From Scatophagus argus (taxonomy: Eukaryota; Chordata; Actinopteri; Scatophagidae): a stretch of 64,000 nucleotides of DNA. Below, piece by piece: positions 12,401-24,889 of the stretch. The stretch covers positions 7,309,627 to 7,373,626 of the forward strand of contig NC_058495.1 in the NCBI RefSeq assembly GCF_020382885.2, read 5' to 3'. The position numbers were made by a program, and so were the translations under genes. Every line of letters begins with the position of its first letter. Position 1 is the first letter of the stretch. The notes below the pieces were generated by a model. It saw only the letters and a list, made by a program, of their open reading frames with translations, did not search any database and was not told where the DNA came from.

Positions 12401-14269
12401 GTCACTAAGTGGTTTGATGAGAGAACTGAAGTGCTTGACAGTGCTGTTAATTATTATCATCAAGACACAAAGTGAAAGAACAACTATTGGAAAAATGGTA
12501 TTCACCCCCACAATAGGATTGCAGAGACTTCTATCAGTCGATGCAGAGCAGTATTTAACATCCTGAAGGCCACGTGCTATATTAGAAAAATAACCAGGTT
12601 TGCTGGTAATGTACGCTCTCAGTGCAGACACATCTCCACTGAACATCTAATTGATCACAGACTTTGCACTTCCTGATTCAAAGGTCATCTCACTGGGGCA
12701 AAACTGTGACCAAAAGGGGATTGATTCATTTTCAAAGCCACCGAAACCACTTTCACTACAGCTTAAGCAATATCGGACTACACAAGAACAACAAAGGGTT
12801 GATTAATGATTCTTCATGAAAAGCTCCATTTATGCCAGAGCGGTTTACCTGGAAGTAGAAGTCCAGGGCACCAATCATATCTGCTCCCATCGGATAACAC
12901 TGGTGAATGAAATATGATTATCATGACTACCTGACTGACTGAAGGGCTCGGCCTACAGTGGTTCTGATATACTCAACCAGATGATTTCAGAACCACAAAG
13001 TCAAGAGGACCCTGGCCAATGCATAAGGTTCTCTCTCTTAGTTTGGCCAGATTGGGGATTTTTGCTCTCCGCAAACAGCTCCCAGGTTCAAGAGGTCATG
13101 TGGATCCCCCCTAACATGATAATGTGGAAATGCACAAAGGGGTGTGGGCACTCACAAGGCATTGCTGAATCCCACATACTCTTGGCCTGCCATCTTTTTC
13201 ACAAACCCCATAATTTCGGTAAACAAAGACAAAATCATATGCGTACTGCAGCTCACTAATCACGTCACAGTTTCACATTCATGGTCTTAACAGGCAAGGA
13301 ACAGATAAGGGACTGCTTCTACTTACATAGTCAAACTTCTCTGCCTTGTTTGAATGAGACTGGAAACAAAATGTGGGTCACTTATTTCTGTAAATACATG
13401 ATGATTGTGGGACAGCACAAGGAAAGAACAGGATGTCAGATAACTGCAAAAACATAAAACTGTTGATTCTGAATATGTGAATATGTATGAAAATCTTTGA
13501 ATGTCACCAGGAAAAGCAGTCATGTTGTGTCAGTAAGACAAGATTTATTAAAAGGTTTCATAAATTAGGATGTTTTTGCTGCTGCTGCTGCTGTATTACA
13601 TTTCTCCCCCTTGGCTTTTTGTCATAGAGATCATCAACACATCAACAGACACGCTCAACGAGCTGCAGGCGCTTAACTAGAACATATTGCACTCCATATG
13701 GGGCTGGTGGGACTTGTTCATTACCCAAAACAAGCCAGTGATTTTCAATTAAACAAAAACAAGATGGATGTTTTTTCAGAATCAATTTGAACAATTTTCT
13801 AATTAAAGAAATGCTTCAATGTAATGAGAAATTGGTATATACAAATTAAAAATAATGACATTAACAGACTCATTTGTTCAAGAAATGTGTATGCAGCAAT
13901 CAGAAGAAGACATTTCACTTTGTTCAAATGAACTTTTATAATCAGAAAGTTGCTGACTCTCATCAGAAGAATGTAATCATACTCCACAAACTCCATGAAC
14001 AGAGGGATTTCTGTTGTCTTCTGGACGTAAAAATATAAAAAGGACTGAAACATTTGTACAGTTCAAGTTTGTAAAATTTTCTGTGTCACTGACTGACACC
14101 ATCATATCCTTGTGTTTACTTTGCGTTCATACTAAACTACAGCTTTATTAAAACCAAACACGAGTTCAATCAAAAAGCTAATGCTAATGAATAGAAAGAA
14201 CATTATGCATTGATTATTTGCTTCAGCACCAGTATGTTGCATCTGTTTAGCCAAGGACATGTTGTGCAG

Positions 14270-14450
14270 TGGTCATCAGTCTGTTAAGGTACACCATAGA
14301 CAGTCTAGACTAACACACAGAGACAGACAATCATTCACACTCACCTACAGAAAATTTACCGATTTACCTGCATGTCTTTGGACTGCGGGAGGAAACCAGA
14401 GCATCTTAAGAAAACCCAGGCACAGGGAGAACATGCAAACCCTGAAACGT
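14270..14450. mobile_element. diverged SINE fragment, same body type as at 9.3 kb
   Basis: Contains ACATTCACACTCACCTAC-like text followed by CCTGCATGTCTTTGGACTG at about 14368-14386, GGGAGGAAACC and GGGAGAACATGCAAAC near 14427. This is the conserved body of the SINE seen intact at 9318-9463, lacking a recognisable tRNA head. It sits in an intron of the glutaminase relic. Confidence 0.7.
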
Positions 14451-15624
14451 CCGATACCAGAATCATGTAACTGACAAATCTGTTGAGACTGAGTGTTAAT
14501 TCATGGTCTTGGAACAGTGAATTTCATCAAAGGTCAATTCAACAGTTGTAGCTATAGTTGGAACTTTCAATCATAACACACAGTCATGTCAAATCAGTGT
14601 CAATTTTTAAGGCAACAAGGATGAGATGTCTTAAAAGAGTTCTGGAAAATGTTTTATTTAAACATCTAGAATTCAGTGACTGCTGTAATAACTCCATCTG
14701 CTTAGTAAGTTTGTGTGATTCAGCTGAAAGCTCCTGAACAGCTACTAAGTGGACCTTGCACTGAGATTGGTTTGTCAGGTACAAATTTGCTTTTCTTACC
14801 TCTGGTCATCCACAGTCACACCCACAGCTGTGGGCTAAACTGGGGAATGTAGTCTGCAACCTAAAGCCAAGATACAAAAGAGACTCACAGTAACAGGCGA
14901 CTAAACCACACCAACTGGTGGAGCCGTGGTTGAGTAGTTGTGATAGAGTTCCCACGTATGACTACCTGACCAAGCGCTCAGCTGTCAATCATGTTGTTTC
15001 ACCCACTATTTGCAGCATGAGACATTACATTTGCTGCAAAGTGGTATAAAGTGGGCAGCATACGTAAAAGAAAGCCCATTTTTAAGTGTCCTCGACTACC
15101 TTAGCAGAGAGCATATATTCCAACAACAATGTTATGCTTTATGTTGTCACACTATGTCACTGGGACCTCTACAGATTACACAATTAACAATTCATTTGAT
15201 AATATCAGGAACAAGTAAACAATACATGTTTACTTTTCCATCACTTTGGTTTTACACTGTGTTGGAGATTTCATTTATCCTCTGTGCAACCACATCAAAT
15301 TTGTGTCTGAAGGCCTGGATCAGCAGGATGATGTTTTCACTAACACACCTGAAAAAAAGGAAAAAGCATAATGCAAAGGCACTCAGAGGCTCTTACTAGG
15401 AATGAAATACTTTGATTTCACTATTATGTACTCTGCTATATACTTTGTGTGTGTAATGGTTTTAACTATTACAGTGGCTGCATGCAGTTGTTGATGGTTT
15501 GTTAGAACACTCCATCAATGTATTTTTTTTTTCATACATTTGAATACATCTTTTTCTTATTTAATATTTATTCCTACTTATAATTATCTCCAATATCAGT
15601 GTTGTGATGCAAGATGTGATTTTG

Positions 15625-15940
15625 CCAACATCTTGTCAACTATTGTGAGAAGCTTGTGGAAGGATATCTAAAATGTTTGACCCAAGTCATACAGTTTAAA
15701 GGCAATGGAACCAAATACTTTTGAAACGTATATAAGCTTCTGACTTTGAAGAAAGTAATAAAAAACTGTCTAAAAAATTATCTCTCTCATTATTCTGGCA
15801 TTTAGCAAATAGAAATAATTTTGGGAATCCTAACTGACCTAAAACAGGAAAAATTTCATCTGATTTAATGTCAGACAGTGAAAAAAAAAAAGATTATGTG
15901 TCTTTTTATACAGTGCATGTAAACTTCTGGTTCAACTGTA
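15625..15940 (-). mobile_element. truncated Tc1-like DNA transposon end
   Basis: Read on the minus strand from 15938 it starts CAGTTGAACCAGAAGTTTAC, a Tc1-family terminal inverted repeat flanked by the TA target at 15939-15940. A second internal direct copy (TCAGAAGCTTATATACGTTT) lies near 15750-15725, giving the IR-DR layout. The element breaks off near 15625 with no transposase. Its outer end lies only 17 bp from the first glutaminase exon relic (15956), so it probably landed in or next to that exon. Confidence 0.85.
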
Positions 15941-17658
15941 GATAGATAGATAGTATGAAATGGGCACCTGCTCTTTTCCTCCTGTGATGCTGTAGAAAAG
16001 CATGTCTCCTACTCCAGAACTGGGGGACTTTGAATGGACTTGTTCAAGTGAACAGTAAACTCTTGTAAACAGCAGTCATTCTTGTGTTTCATTCACTTAA
16101 AATGACTGCTATCAAAAATTGACCACATTTCTAACACTAATTGTTAACTGCTGTTCCTTACGTGTTTACATTATTTACCCTGTACGCTGGTCTGTTCCCA
16201 TAATATTGGTGACAAGCTGGTGATTGATTTGGTTTGGAATGCAATGCAGCAACGCAACAAATAAAATTTACTCAAGTACTGTGCTTATGTACACAGCTGA
16301 GTTACTTTTACCTGAGCAATTTCTTTTCGTGCCACTGTTAAGCATTATACTTGAAATGTATTACAGAGCTTTAATTGATCATGCTAGTAATGACAAAATA
16401 AAAAATGCATGTGAAATTCATGAATAGCTATAGATCAGAGGTTTTCAGAATCAGAGACTGTGGGTCTTAGTCTTGTTCAGTTCCTTGATGCCCATGGGAT
16501 CGTGATGATGTTATTTGATTCTATACATACTAAACAAGTTAGCCAAGAAAGCCTGGTATTGCTGTTTGTTTGTCATAACATCAGCTACACCAAATACATC
16601 AGAAAACACTCTGTCCTAAGAAAGTTATTAGTTTTTGACCCTGGGAAAGATTGAAAAACAAAGTAAAATCCACCAAAACTGCTGTATCTCTAACCAAATC
16701 ACACACATCTCGGCTATTCTACCTGCGACTGATAAGTAAAGTAATAACAAATGTAATGATTTTTCCCTCTCATTCACTGAGCCTCCCCTGAAACTGTTGG
16801 AGTTCCCTGAGGCTTGCAAAAAAATACCAATACTTTTCCAAAGCACCTGAAAACTTCCTTCCTTCACACGCAGGTAACACTCGTGTGTGTAGCCAACTCC
16901 TGTGTGTGAATTCACACCTGCAGGAAGTTATTGACACACAGCTGTTCATCACAACACAAATGTTCACATTAAAATCATGTGAAAAAGACTTGAAAATGCT
17001 CATGATTTTCAGGAGCTGTGGAAAACGTTTGTTGAACCACTTTGAGATTTTGAATTTAACAAAAAAGTGCCTCGTCCCAATGTGGAGCAACACTTGAACT
17101 TAAATCAAAACATGAAAATCACAAACACAGTTTTTCATATATCTTCATAGATGTTCACATTCAAAAAGGCAGTTGAGAAACCATCATGATGTAGCTCCAC
17201 TTCACTGAGTGAAAGACATTTTTTCATGGTATTTCTGTTGTGTTCACAATAAGCTGTTGTTAACATTCTGAGAAATACAGCTTCTTGATAGTAAAATCCT
17301 GTGTGTTTTGCTTATAATGTTTAATATATTAAGGATCCATATCAAGGAACTTAAATAACAGTGTCAAAAGGCACAGCACAGTGTTAATAAACAAAACAAT
17401 AATTCCATTGTGAATTATACAATACATTTTCATTGTTTTTTTTATATATTGTCTAACTATTTAATACTTTTACATGGCAGATTATGCTCATATAAATGGA
17501 ATAATGGCAATGTCAGATCACTCCATGGCCAATGTAGATAAGGTGTTAGATATGGGTATTTTAAAAGGCAAAATATTAATTTCTTTAAGCTAAACTTTGT
17601 ACTGCATTAAAATGACACAGAAAGACTGATAACTTCAAGTCTTTTAAGTTAACATGAG

Positions 17659-20199
17659 TTACACACTCTTTGAAGGACGAGGGAGCACCAGTTTTAGCCC
17701 AATATCAACCACACAGGAAGGCATGTAGGACAGGGGGATCCAGAGAAGCTTGGCATCCCAGCCTGCACTGTATCTGGTGCGTGGGTAGGCAGCAGTCAGA
17801 GCGTGCTCCATGCAGTTTGTCACCTTGGTAAGGTCAGAGTCGCAAACAGCATTCATGATCAAACGCTGGACCTTGATGTCTGAAAATCAGAATAAAACTT
17901 AACTGCATCACCGACAAATGTATGCATTACATAGTAAGCAAAGCAACTTAATTTGAGGAAATAAATGCGATGTATCAAAATACAGACAAATATGAATGTT
18001 TTCCAAAATTTGGAAAACTGCTAAATAGAGAAATTTGTTATGAAAAACTAGCAAAGACTCACATTTTATTATAATTTCAAAAAAGCTTAAAGACATACTA
18101 CGCAGGACTTGTCAGTTACTGGTTGTAAACACACCATTCAAAGGTGCAGTTAGCTAGAAAAATGGTTGATTGGTGAGTCTCATGAATGACACACAACAGT
18201 CAGTCTCTCTCCAGAGTAGCTGACTCCAAGAAATGTCATGTATGCAGCAAAATAGAAGAGAGGAACATAGGAATATAAAGCCAGACAGCAGGGTCTCTGT
18301 AGATACAGACACCACCATATACCTCTGGTGTTTCACAAGTGATGATTGAGAGAGATTCTTTTTGTAAGAACCTACTCATTGAATTTAACTGAAACTCCTG
18401 CATAGTATAACTTTAATTTCCAATTTAAGAATGATATTTATTGGACACTTTTGATTATTTCTGAGGGACAAATGTAAAACAGAAGTGATTTGTATTCATA
18501 GTTTGCATTATCCAGTCCAAATAAATATTAGCAATCTACTTACACTTATCAAGGTACTTGTCTCCATAGCTGGCTTGCACTTCAGGGCTGAGCTGGTTCC
18601 ACAGGCGATGCAGCTCCCTCTCAAGGGGATCGAGGCTTGTCACTGCAGTTTTGAAAAACCCTGGCTCAATGATGCACACATTGACTCCAAAGTAGTTTAT
18701 ATCTCTCCTGAAAACAGAGATTTGATGTAGAATACACACATGCCAGTTTATTCCTTTATATATATATATATATATATATCATAGATATAGATATAGATAC
18801 AGCAGAGCAGATTTGTACCACTGGTTGCAGCCTTTTATGTTAACCTCTAAAAATTAGCAGAAGCTTGAGTGTAAGAAATGAAAACACAATAGTATAGCCA
18901 GACAGTATAGTAAACCAAACTGAGAGGCCAGAATGGCTACAGCTTTGGCAGTCATTGAAGCAAAAACCTGGCTATGGGAGGGGGTGGGGGGGTGCTATGG
19001 AGAAGGCTGACCTCAAGGAAGTTGTGAAAATTGATTCAGAAAGGAAAAGCAGGGCTTGGCCCAGGCTGTCTTCAGTCAGAGATGAGAACTGCAGAGCCAG
19101 ACTGGGGATATTGTTGAGCAGAAGAAAGAACACTTTGTGGAGATCCTGAACCTGACTAACATGTTCTCTGTGAAGCAGGCAGAGTCTGCAGCGTGCAGCT
19201 GAGGTGGTGTGGGCGTCAGATTAGGATACCTGCTCAGTGGGTCCCTTTGCAAATTTTCTGAGTATGTCCAACTGAGAGAAGACCATGTGCTAGGCCCAGA
19301 ATTCTCTGGAAGCATTGTATATCAGTGGGAGCTGGAAAACATTGGTGGCTGGATGCTGGATGGATGGATGCTGTGTAAATCTTACCTGAGACAGTCAGAG
19401 AAAGACTCCACTGCAAACTTGGAGATGCAATATCCACCACCGTTTGCAGCCACCCTGCCCAGCACTGATGCTACATTTACAATACGTCCACGAGCCTTTT
19501 TGATGAGAGGCAGGAAAGTCATTGTCATGGCAATCACTCCATTCATGTTGACCTTCAGTGTGCTGTGAAAATCCTCAACTTTCATCCACTCAGAGGGGCC
19601 CATGGGTAATGAGCGTCCAGCATTATTCACAAGACCCCAAAGTCCTGAACCCCAAAGAAATGAACACAAAAGGCGGAAGAGCATACTTCATGTTGGAGAT
19701 CTACCTTATGAAATTTGATTGAATCACTTTATATTCAAATAATGCAACATCATCTCTCACCCTTATCGCCAACCTCCTTCTTGGACCACTCCATGGCTTT
19801 CTGGATGCTGTCCTGATTGGTCACATCCAGCAAGACAGTCTTCAAATAAGGCCCCGCCACCCTCTTTAGGTCATCAGCCCCTTTTTCTGTGAGACAGCCA
19901 GCTAGCACACGGAAACCTTTGCGATCGAGCTTCTTACACAGCAGGTTTCCAAACCCTGAGTCGCAGCCAGTCACAAAGACATACTTGTCAGTGATGTCCT
20001 CAATCTCCAGGCTGTCTCTGTACAGCCACACTATAGTCCACAGCACCACCAAGGTAACGCTGATGTACAACCAAGCATTTTCCCTGAAAGAGAATATAGA
20101 GATTTGAGAGGAAGGCAGGGATTTTACCTTTACAAAATATTTTAGATGAGTAAGGTTGGACACTTACCCTAAAAGGTCGTACATAAATTGCATATCCAT
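17659..20199 (-). CDS. rdh5: retinol dehydrogenase 5 (11-cis RDH, short-chain dehydrogenase/reductase)
   Basis: An ER-membrane SDR that oxidises 11-cis-retinol in the retinal pigment epithelium (family knowledge). Coding exons on the minus strand: 20199-20168, 20083-19761, 19644-19386, 18707-18544, 17879-17659. Phases match, giving 332 aa. Residues 14-31 are a hydrophobic membrane anchor. The cofactor motif TGCDSGFG is at 49-56, NNAG at 125-128, catalytic Ser178, and YCISK with Tyr190 and Lys194. The blocks [34 protein letters not shown] and [11 protein letters not shown] fit RDH5 better than DHRS9, RDH16 or HSD17B6. The start ATG is in a 32-nt first coding exon; the ATG inside the second exon is out of frame. 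bloc1s1 lies upstream on the same strand, as in mammals. A 5' UTR exon may lie further upstream but I could not place it. Confidence 0.9.
18758..18802. repeat. (TA)n with (GATATA)n, in rdh5 intron 3
   Basis: A TA run of about 20 bases followed by ATAGATATAGATATAGATA. Simple-sequence DNA with no further feature seen. Confidence 0.9.
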
Positions 20200-23013
20200 A
20201 CTGGTATAGGAAGTGGGTTTCTTGTCACGTGAAAGACTGTGCTCACTGAAAAACACGCTGACATTATTGCCATGGTAGACTGAAAAATCAGATTTTTCAG
20301 GAATGGAATGGATATTAGAAACACACTGACTTGTTTCAGAAATCCCTATACCCAAATCCTCACTTGATTTCACAACATTTAGGTGTTGTTGAAGAATTGT
20401 CCTAGTTTATTGAACTTTTTACTAACTTATGGGATACAATGAGTTAGTTCACAGAGGGCCTTAGTAGAGTTGCTTGCAAGACAGAACTGCTTTGGGCACG
20501 TGAGAAATATTTGGATAATACTCTTATGGAATAAGGAAAGGCATTTGTGGGGGAGGGAGATCTGAGGTGGGAGGGGTGCATTGTTTTGAAGCATAAATTT
20601 AATGCCCGTGACAGAGCTGCCTAAGCTCCTCATTGCTGAAAACAAGTTAGTTTTTTGGATTATTAGTGAGAAAAACTAAAGAAAAAAACATTTATGAGTC
20701 ATGTTATCCATGTTATCAGAATTATCTGCAGACCTAAACTGATTACAAATCTAACACTGTCGATATTATCGTGAGTAGATAGAACAAATAGAAAATTATA
20801 TATCAGTTTAAGAGTTTCATAGCACTATTTAATATACACTATGAAATAGACCAGCATTCCTCGATTATCTTATGAATCAGTATGATTTTATCAGGGGAAA
20901 CTAGTCAGATTTCAAACCTCAAATCCTGTTCGTTTTAAACATTTTGACTAATTTGTTTGTGGATTAAATTGTATATTTTTCTCTCACAAGAGGAAATTGT
21001 AATAAGAAAAAAAAAGAAAAAAAAACAGGTCCAGAGCACAAAAGACAGATAATGTATTTGGTGTAATTCAAAGGTGAGAGAAGTAATGATAGAAAAACTA
21101 TATTATCCTACCTTTACTTATTTTTGAATAGTGATGGATGTCCACAAGTTACCCGTCCTCTTCCTTTTCCCTTTCTGGTTTTTCTTCTGTCTTAACTCAA
21201 AGAGACTGGTCAGAGAGAGCCTTTATCCCGGTGGTTTATCCCTTAAGACAAGTCCGCAATTGGTAATCCCCAATCTGCAACCACTTGGTGCATGTGTGTG
21301 AGTGTGTGTGTGTGTGTGTTCAAGTAAAAATAAAGTGGTGAGAATTACAGAATACACAGAATTTTCTGTACACAGCGTGAAATTGGATGTAAAACAACTT
21401 TCTTTTTAGATATTCCAGTTTTTCAGAGTACATGACCTACTTTCAAATCACATCACTTATTTTTTTTTTTGTTTTGAACCTGACAGTCCTCAGGCTATGC
21501 AGGCATAATAAGCACTTTATGTTTTAAGAGTGTTAAAACAAACTTATAATAATCCCACGTTACAGCTTTGTGCAGCCTCAGAAACATGTATAATCTCACA
21601 TGCTCATTCAGTTCACTGACCTATTATATCAGTTTTTAAGCATACACAATATATGCAGTATATTCTGTAACTGGTTGTCTTTATTTGTGACGTGCATCTT
21701 GAGATTAGTGAGCTCATACTGATGTTGACAGTAAATAAGAAGTAGCCATTGTAACGTACACTGGCTTATTTTAACAGAATGTCTATAAATGTGACCTGCT
21801 TCACAATTACACCTACATAAAAAACTTTAATAGTGTCATTAGGATAATTCTGCCAGAATATTAAAATGGTAAGCACACATTTCTCCATTGAGACTATGAG
21901 TTTGAAGAAAGACTCCTTTTTTAAAAAAAAAAAAGCAGGCATATTTCTTAGCCATGTGAAGTGTAAACTGAAGGAAGTGTGCTACCAACTGCTACTTTCT
22001 ACCATAATAGTACACAGCCAACTGAAAGTGTAATAGGTTACTAAACACGCCTGCAATTACATGGCTGCTCTCAACAGCCTCGTGCATTGTGACCTAAGTC
22101 TCCTTCGCGTCACACATTCCATGAATTATCCGATCACCAAAGCGAGGCAAATACTTTACCGGTTATTGTATTCAGTGATTTACCAGTAGTTTAGTTGCAA
22201 AACCTTGTTACCAAATAAAAGATGTTAAATAACTGTTAATTTGTCATCTGGCCCTCTGCCTTTTATGATGGCTATAATTACACCATCAGCCCAAAAACAA
22301 CCTTGACCTTGTCCTATTTGAGTTCTTTTCAGAAAACAGCTGTTGTGAAGCCTTATGTACATGTACACTTTTTATTTAGCCTTGGTTCATATGAAAACAC
22401 CAGTGCATTTGTAACTTTATTAAAAATAATGTTCCATCACTTAATGGTAACAAAATTTTAAGTCAAGTTGTCTGGAAAAAAACTGTACAGTTATCAATGT
22501 ACACAGACATTACAATGTATAAACATAGACATATATGACAATTCAGATATCAGGTGCTCAAAAGCTGCTTTCAGGAGAAACTACAGACATGGAGACAGGT
22601 GGCAATTTGCCTGAGGCCCCTCAGTACTGTTACATTAAAACATTAAAAATAAAACACAAACATACTGACTTTTATTTTTTACCCAAATTATTCAATTACC
22701 AATTGCCAAAAGTTATTTGCTGACTGAAGTAACAACTAAATAGATGTTAGACTTATTTCATTTTAAACCCAAGCTTTATGTCTAAACTCCAGTATCATTG
22801 TGGACTTGTGCTGATTAACATGGGAGCTCACACAAGAACTTAAATAGTAATGCAGACGTGCAGTTAAAGAGTTTCACTGTAACCACTGACATTAGGTCTC
22901 TTCAAAGGGCATGCAGAGGCACCGCTGCTTGCATGTTTGCTGATAGGAGTCAACTGGATTTCTGTTTCATATCAGTGGATGAGGTTTCAGCTGTAAACAT
23001 CCCATCACGAAAT
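20200..23013. other. spacer between rdh5 and bloc1s1 (includes bloc1s1 3' UTR)
   Basis: No further coding exon seen. A TG run lies near 21298-21320 and a poly-T near 21461. On the minus strand a possible bloc1s1 polyadenylation signal AATAAA (TTTATT on plus) lies at 22672-22677, about 340 bp after the stop; a second is near 22417. Any rdh5 5' exon or promoter must lie here but shows no clear TATA box. Confidence 0.5.
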
Positions 23014-24889
23014 TTACGAGGAAACAGACTGAAGATGGCCCTTGTGTACGTACTCCAGTGCTGTGGCAATGGTCCTCATGTCCATCTCAATACTGCGGGC
23101 CCAGTTCTCTACATCACCAATTTCCTGTTCAAAAGAATAGAGAAACAGAATTATTGTCATCACATCTATCAAACTAACCTATCAGGACCAGCAACAGGCA
23201 AGCTTTAAATGTTTCCTGGCATCTTTTCACCTTAAAGATGATATAAGCTGAATAACTGGAGTAAGTAGAAACTCATTCATGGATTACTTTTACCACCTGT
23301 AAAATCTGCTCAGAACTGAATCACACTACTGAGAATGGTTCAAGACATAACATATATCATATATATGGCTGGACCCACTCATAATACGTCTACCATTCAA
23401 CTGCTGCTACTAAATATTGTGTACGATATTTGGGAACTCGTGTTGCTATAAAAAGGCTTATAAAAACTGAACAAAGCTGATATTGTATAGAAGCAGATTA
23501 CACAACTGAAAGCCTTGTTTTAAGATGAATTTCTTAATGATAGAGTGTATCCCACCTTAAGAGCCTGATTGAAACCCTCCACCATACTGATCCACTGAGC
23601 AGTTTGTTTGGAAAACTGGCTCGCCTGCACTTGAAGAGTCTTCACCTCATGGTCGAGTTTGCGCTGGTTTACGTATGCCTGGGCAACTCTATAGCAAAAC
23701 AAGTCAACAACAATGAGGAGAGCTACAGTATTGTTAATACATGAAAATCTAGCATAATGTATATCTACTGAGGTATGTGAGAGTGAATTTGGATTTAATC
23801 AGCAAAAGTCTGAGTCAGTAATTTGTGTATTTATATTGAAAACATCATAAAATTTTCACACGAGAATAAGTATTAACAAGACTTAATCCCTTCTATAAAG
23901 AAACACCGCAACAATTGTGTTTGCTTCCCAGTCTTGTTCTTTAAGCTCATTGTCTTGGTTTCATCACAGCTTTTACATTGTTAATAATCTTAATGTATTA
24001 TTTGTGATTGTGTCACACATTGGGCTGATTCTAGCCTGCAAAGAATGGACTGATTTATTCTAATGGTGCAGACAGAGACCCTGGTGATGGGAAATGCTTA
24101 TTTTCACAATTAATCATTTGGTCTGTAAAATGCCAAAAGGTTGTGAAATATTCTCGTCACTATTTCCCAGAGCCCAAAACAAAAACAAATTCATCATTCA
24201 CTCATCAAAAAGAACAAAAACAACAACAACAACAAAACAGCAAATCCTTACAGTTCAGAAGCTGGAACAAGCAAATGCTTGACATTTTTTATTAAAAAAA
24301 CACTTCAATGAATTACCAAATTCCAATTCTTCGATTATATTGATTAGACCTGTAATCAAAATTTAACTAACAGATGAATCAGTAACAGAAATGATCCTAG
24401 TAACATTGGAAGCAAACATACCAAATACACTACTGTTTCAACTCAAATAATTTGCTGCTTTTTCCGGGTTCATAGAACTGAAAGCTTAATATCTCCGTGT
24501 TTTTGACTGTTTGAATAACAGAATTTTGTGGAGTTTATCTTTTACTGAGGCATAACTCTCCACTTAGTGAAGATAACAGGATGTCAACAGCTCTCATGTC
24601 CAAATCGTCAGCTGTGCTCAACAGTTTTCATACCCAACATTGAGGTGGTCCACCAGGGCTTCTGTCAGACAGGTGGCTGCGGAAATAGCTTCACGCCTGC
24701 GCTTCTCTGTGCAAGTTACAACATCAACACAACAACAAACAGACAAACCATCAGTACCCTCTAACAACAAGATAGCTTTGTTTTTAGCTTCTGTTAGCAT
24801 GATAGCTAAGCATGTATCTTCTCACCCTGCAGCTCCTTTCGCTCATTTTGCTTTGCCTGGTGCTCCTTTAGTAGACGAGACAACATCAT
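23014..24889 (-). CDS. bloc1s1: BLOC-1/BORC subunit 1 (BLOS1, GCN5L1)
   Basis: A small coiled-coil subunit of BLOC-1 (lysosome-related organelle biogenesis) and BORC (lysosome positioning); it is also linked to mitochondrial protein acetylation. Minus-strand exons: 24889-24826, 24706-24634, 23688-23556, 23124-23014. All are GT-AG with matching phases, giving 126 aa (human short form 125). It reads MMLSRLLKEHQAKQNERKEL, then EALVDHLNVG, then VAQAYVNQRKLDHEVKTL, then EIGDVENWARSIEMDMRTIA, nearly identical to mammals along its length. An in-frame TAG lies four codons above the Met-Met start, so there is no long N-terminal form from this exon. It is head-to-head with itch and in tandem with rdh5. 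Confidence 0.96.

Larger units (their letters stand above)
9974..16030 (-). pseudogene. gls2: decayed glutaminase gene (GLS2-type), exon relics in order
   Basis: Glutaminase hydrolyses glutamine to glutamate in mitochondria; this copy is dead. Relic exons run N- to C-terminal down the minus strand. 15956-16030: GDMLFYSITGGKEQVPIS (GLS2 N-terminal LGDLLFYTI region). 15276-15348: CVSENIILLIQAFRHKF with acceptor. 14800-14860: VADYIPQF..SPQLW..VTVDDQR, with both splice sites but a deletion and a frame break. About 13960-14020 and 13670-13740: faint. 13156-13214: KKMAGQEYVGFSNA with donor. 12849-12898: CYPMGADMIGALDFYFQ with donor. 12614-12703: FCPSEMTFESGS fused to KSVIN-stop-MFSGDVSALR, an internal loss of the central catalytic exons. 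12052-12139: ankyrin-region FALSSMDMDLEDDSQTAL with acceptor. 9974-10112: DIPADDAF..VNLLNDYQQVCSQQETQ. Kept splice sites show it is an unprocessed gene, not a retrocopy. The neighbours match human 12q13, where GLS2 lies. Whether an intact gls2 exists elsewhere cannot be seen here. Confidence 0.87.

Noticed and set aside
12981-13259. Plus-strand open frame of 92 codons
   Set aside because: It is the antisense shadow of the glutaminase exon relic (KKMAGQEYVGFSNA on the minus strand) and has no homology of its own.
20164-20373. Longer N-terminus for rdh5 from an upstream ATG
   Set aside because: The upstream residues match no RDH; starting at the ATG at 20199 gives the usual short lumenal leader before the anchor.
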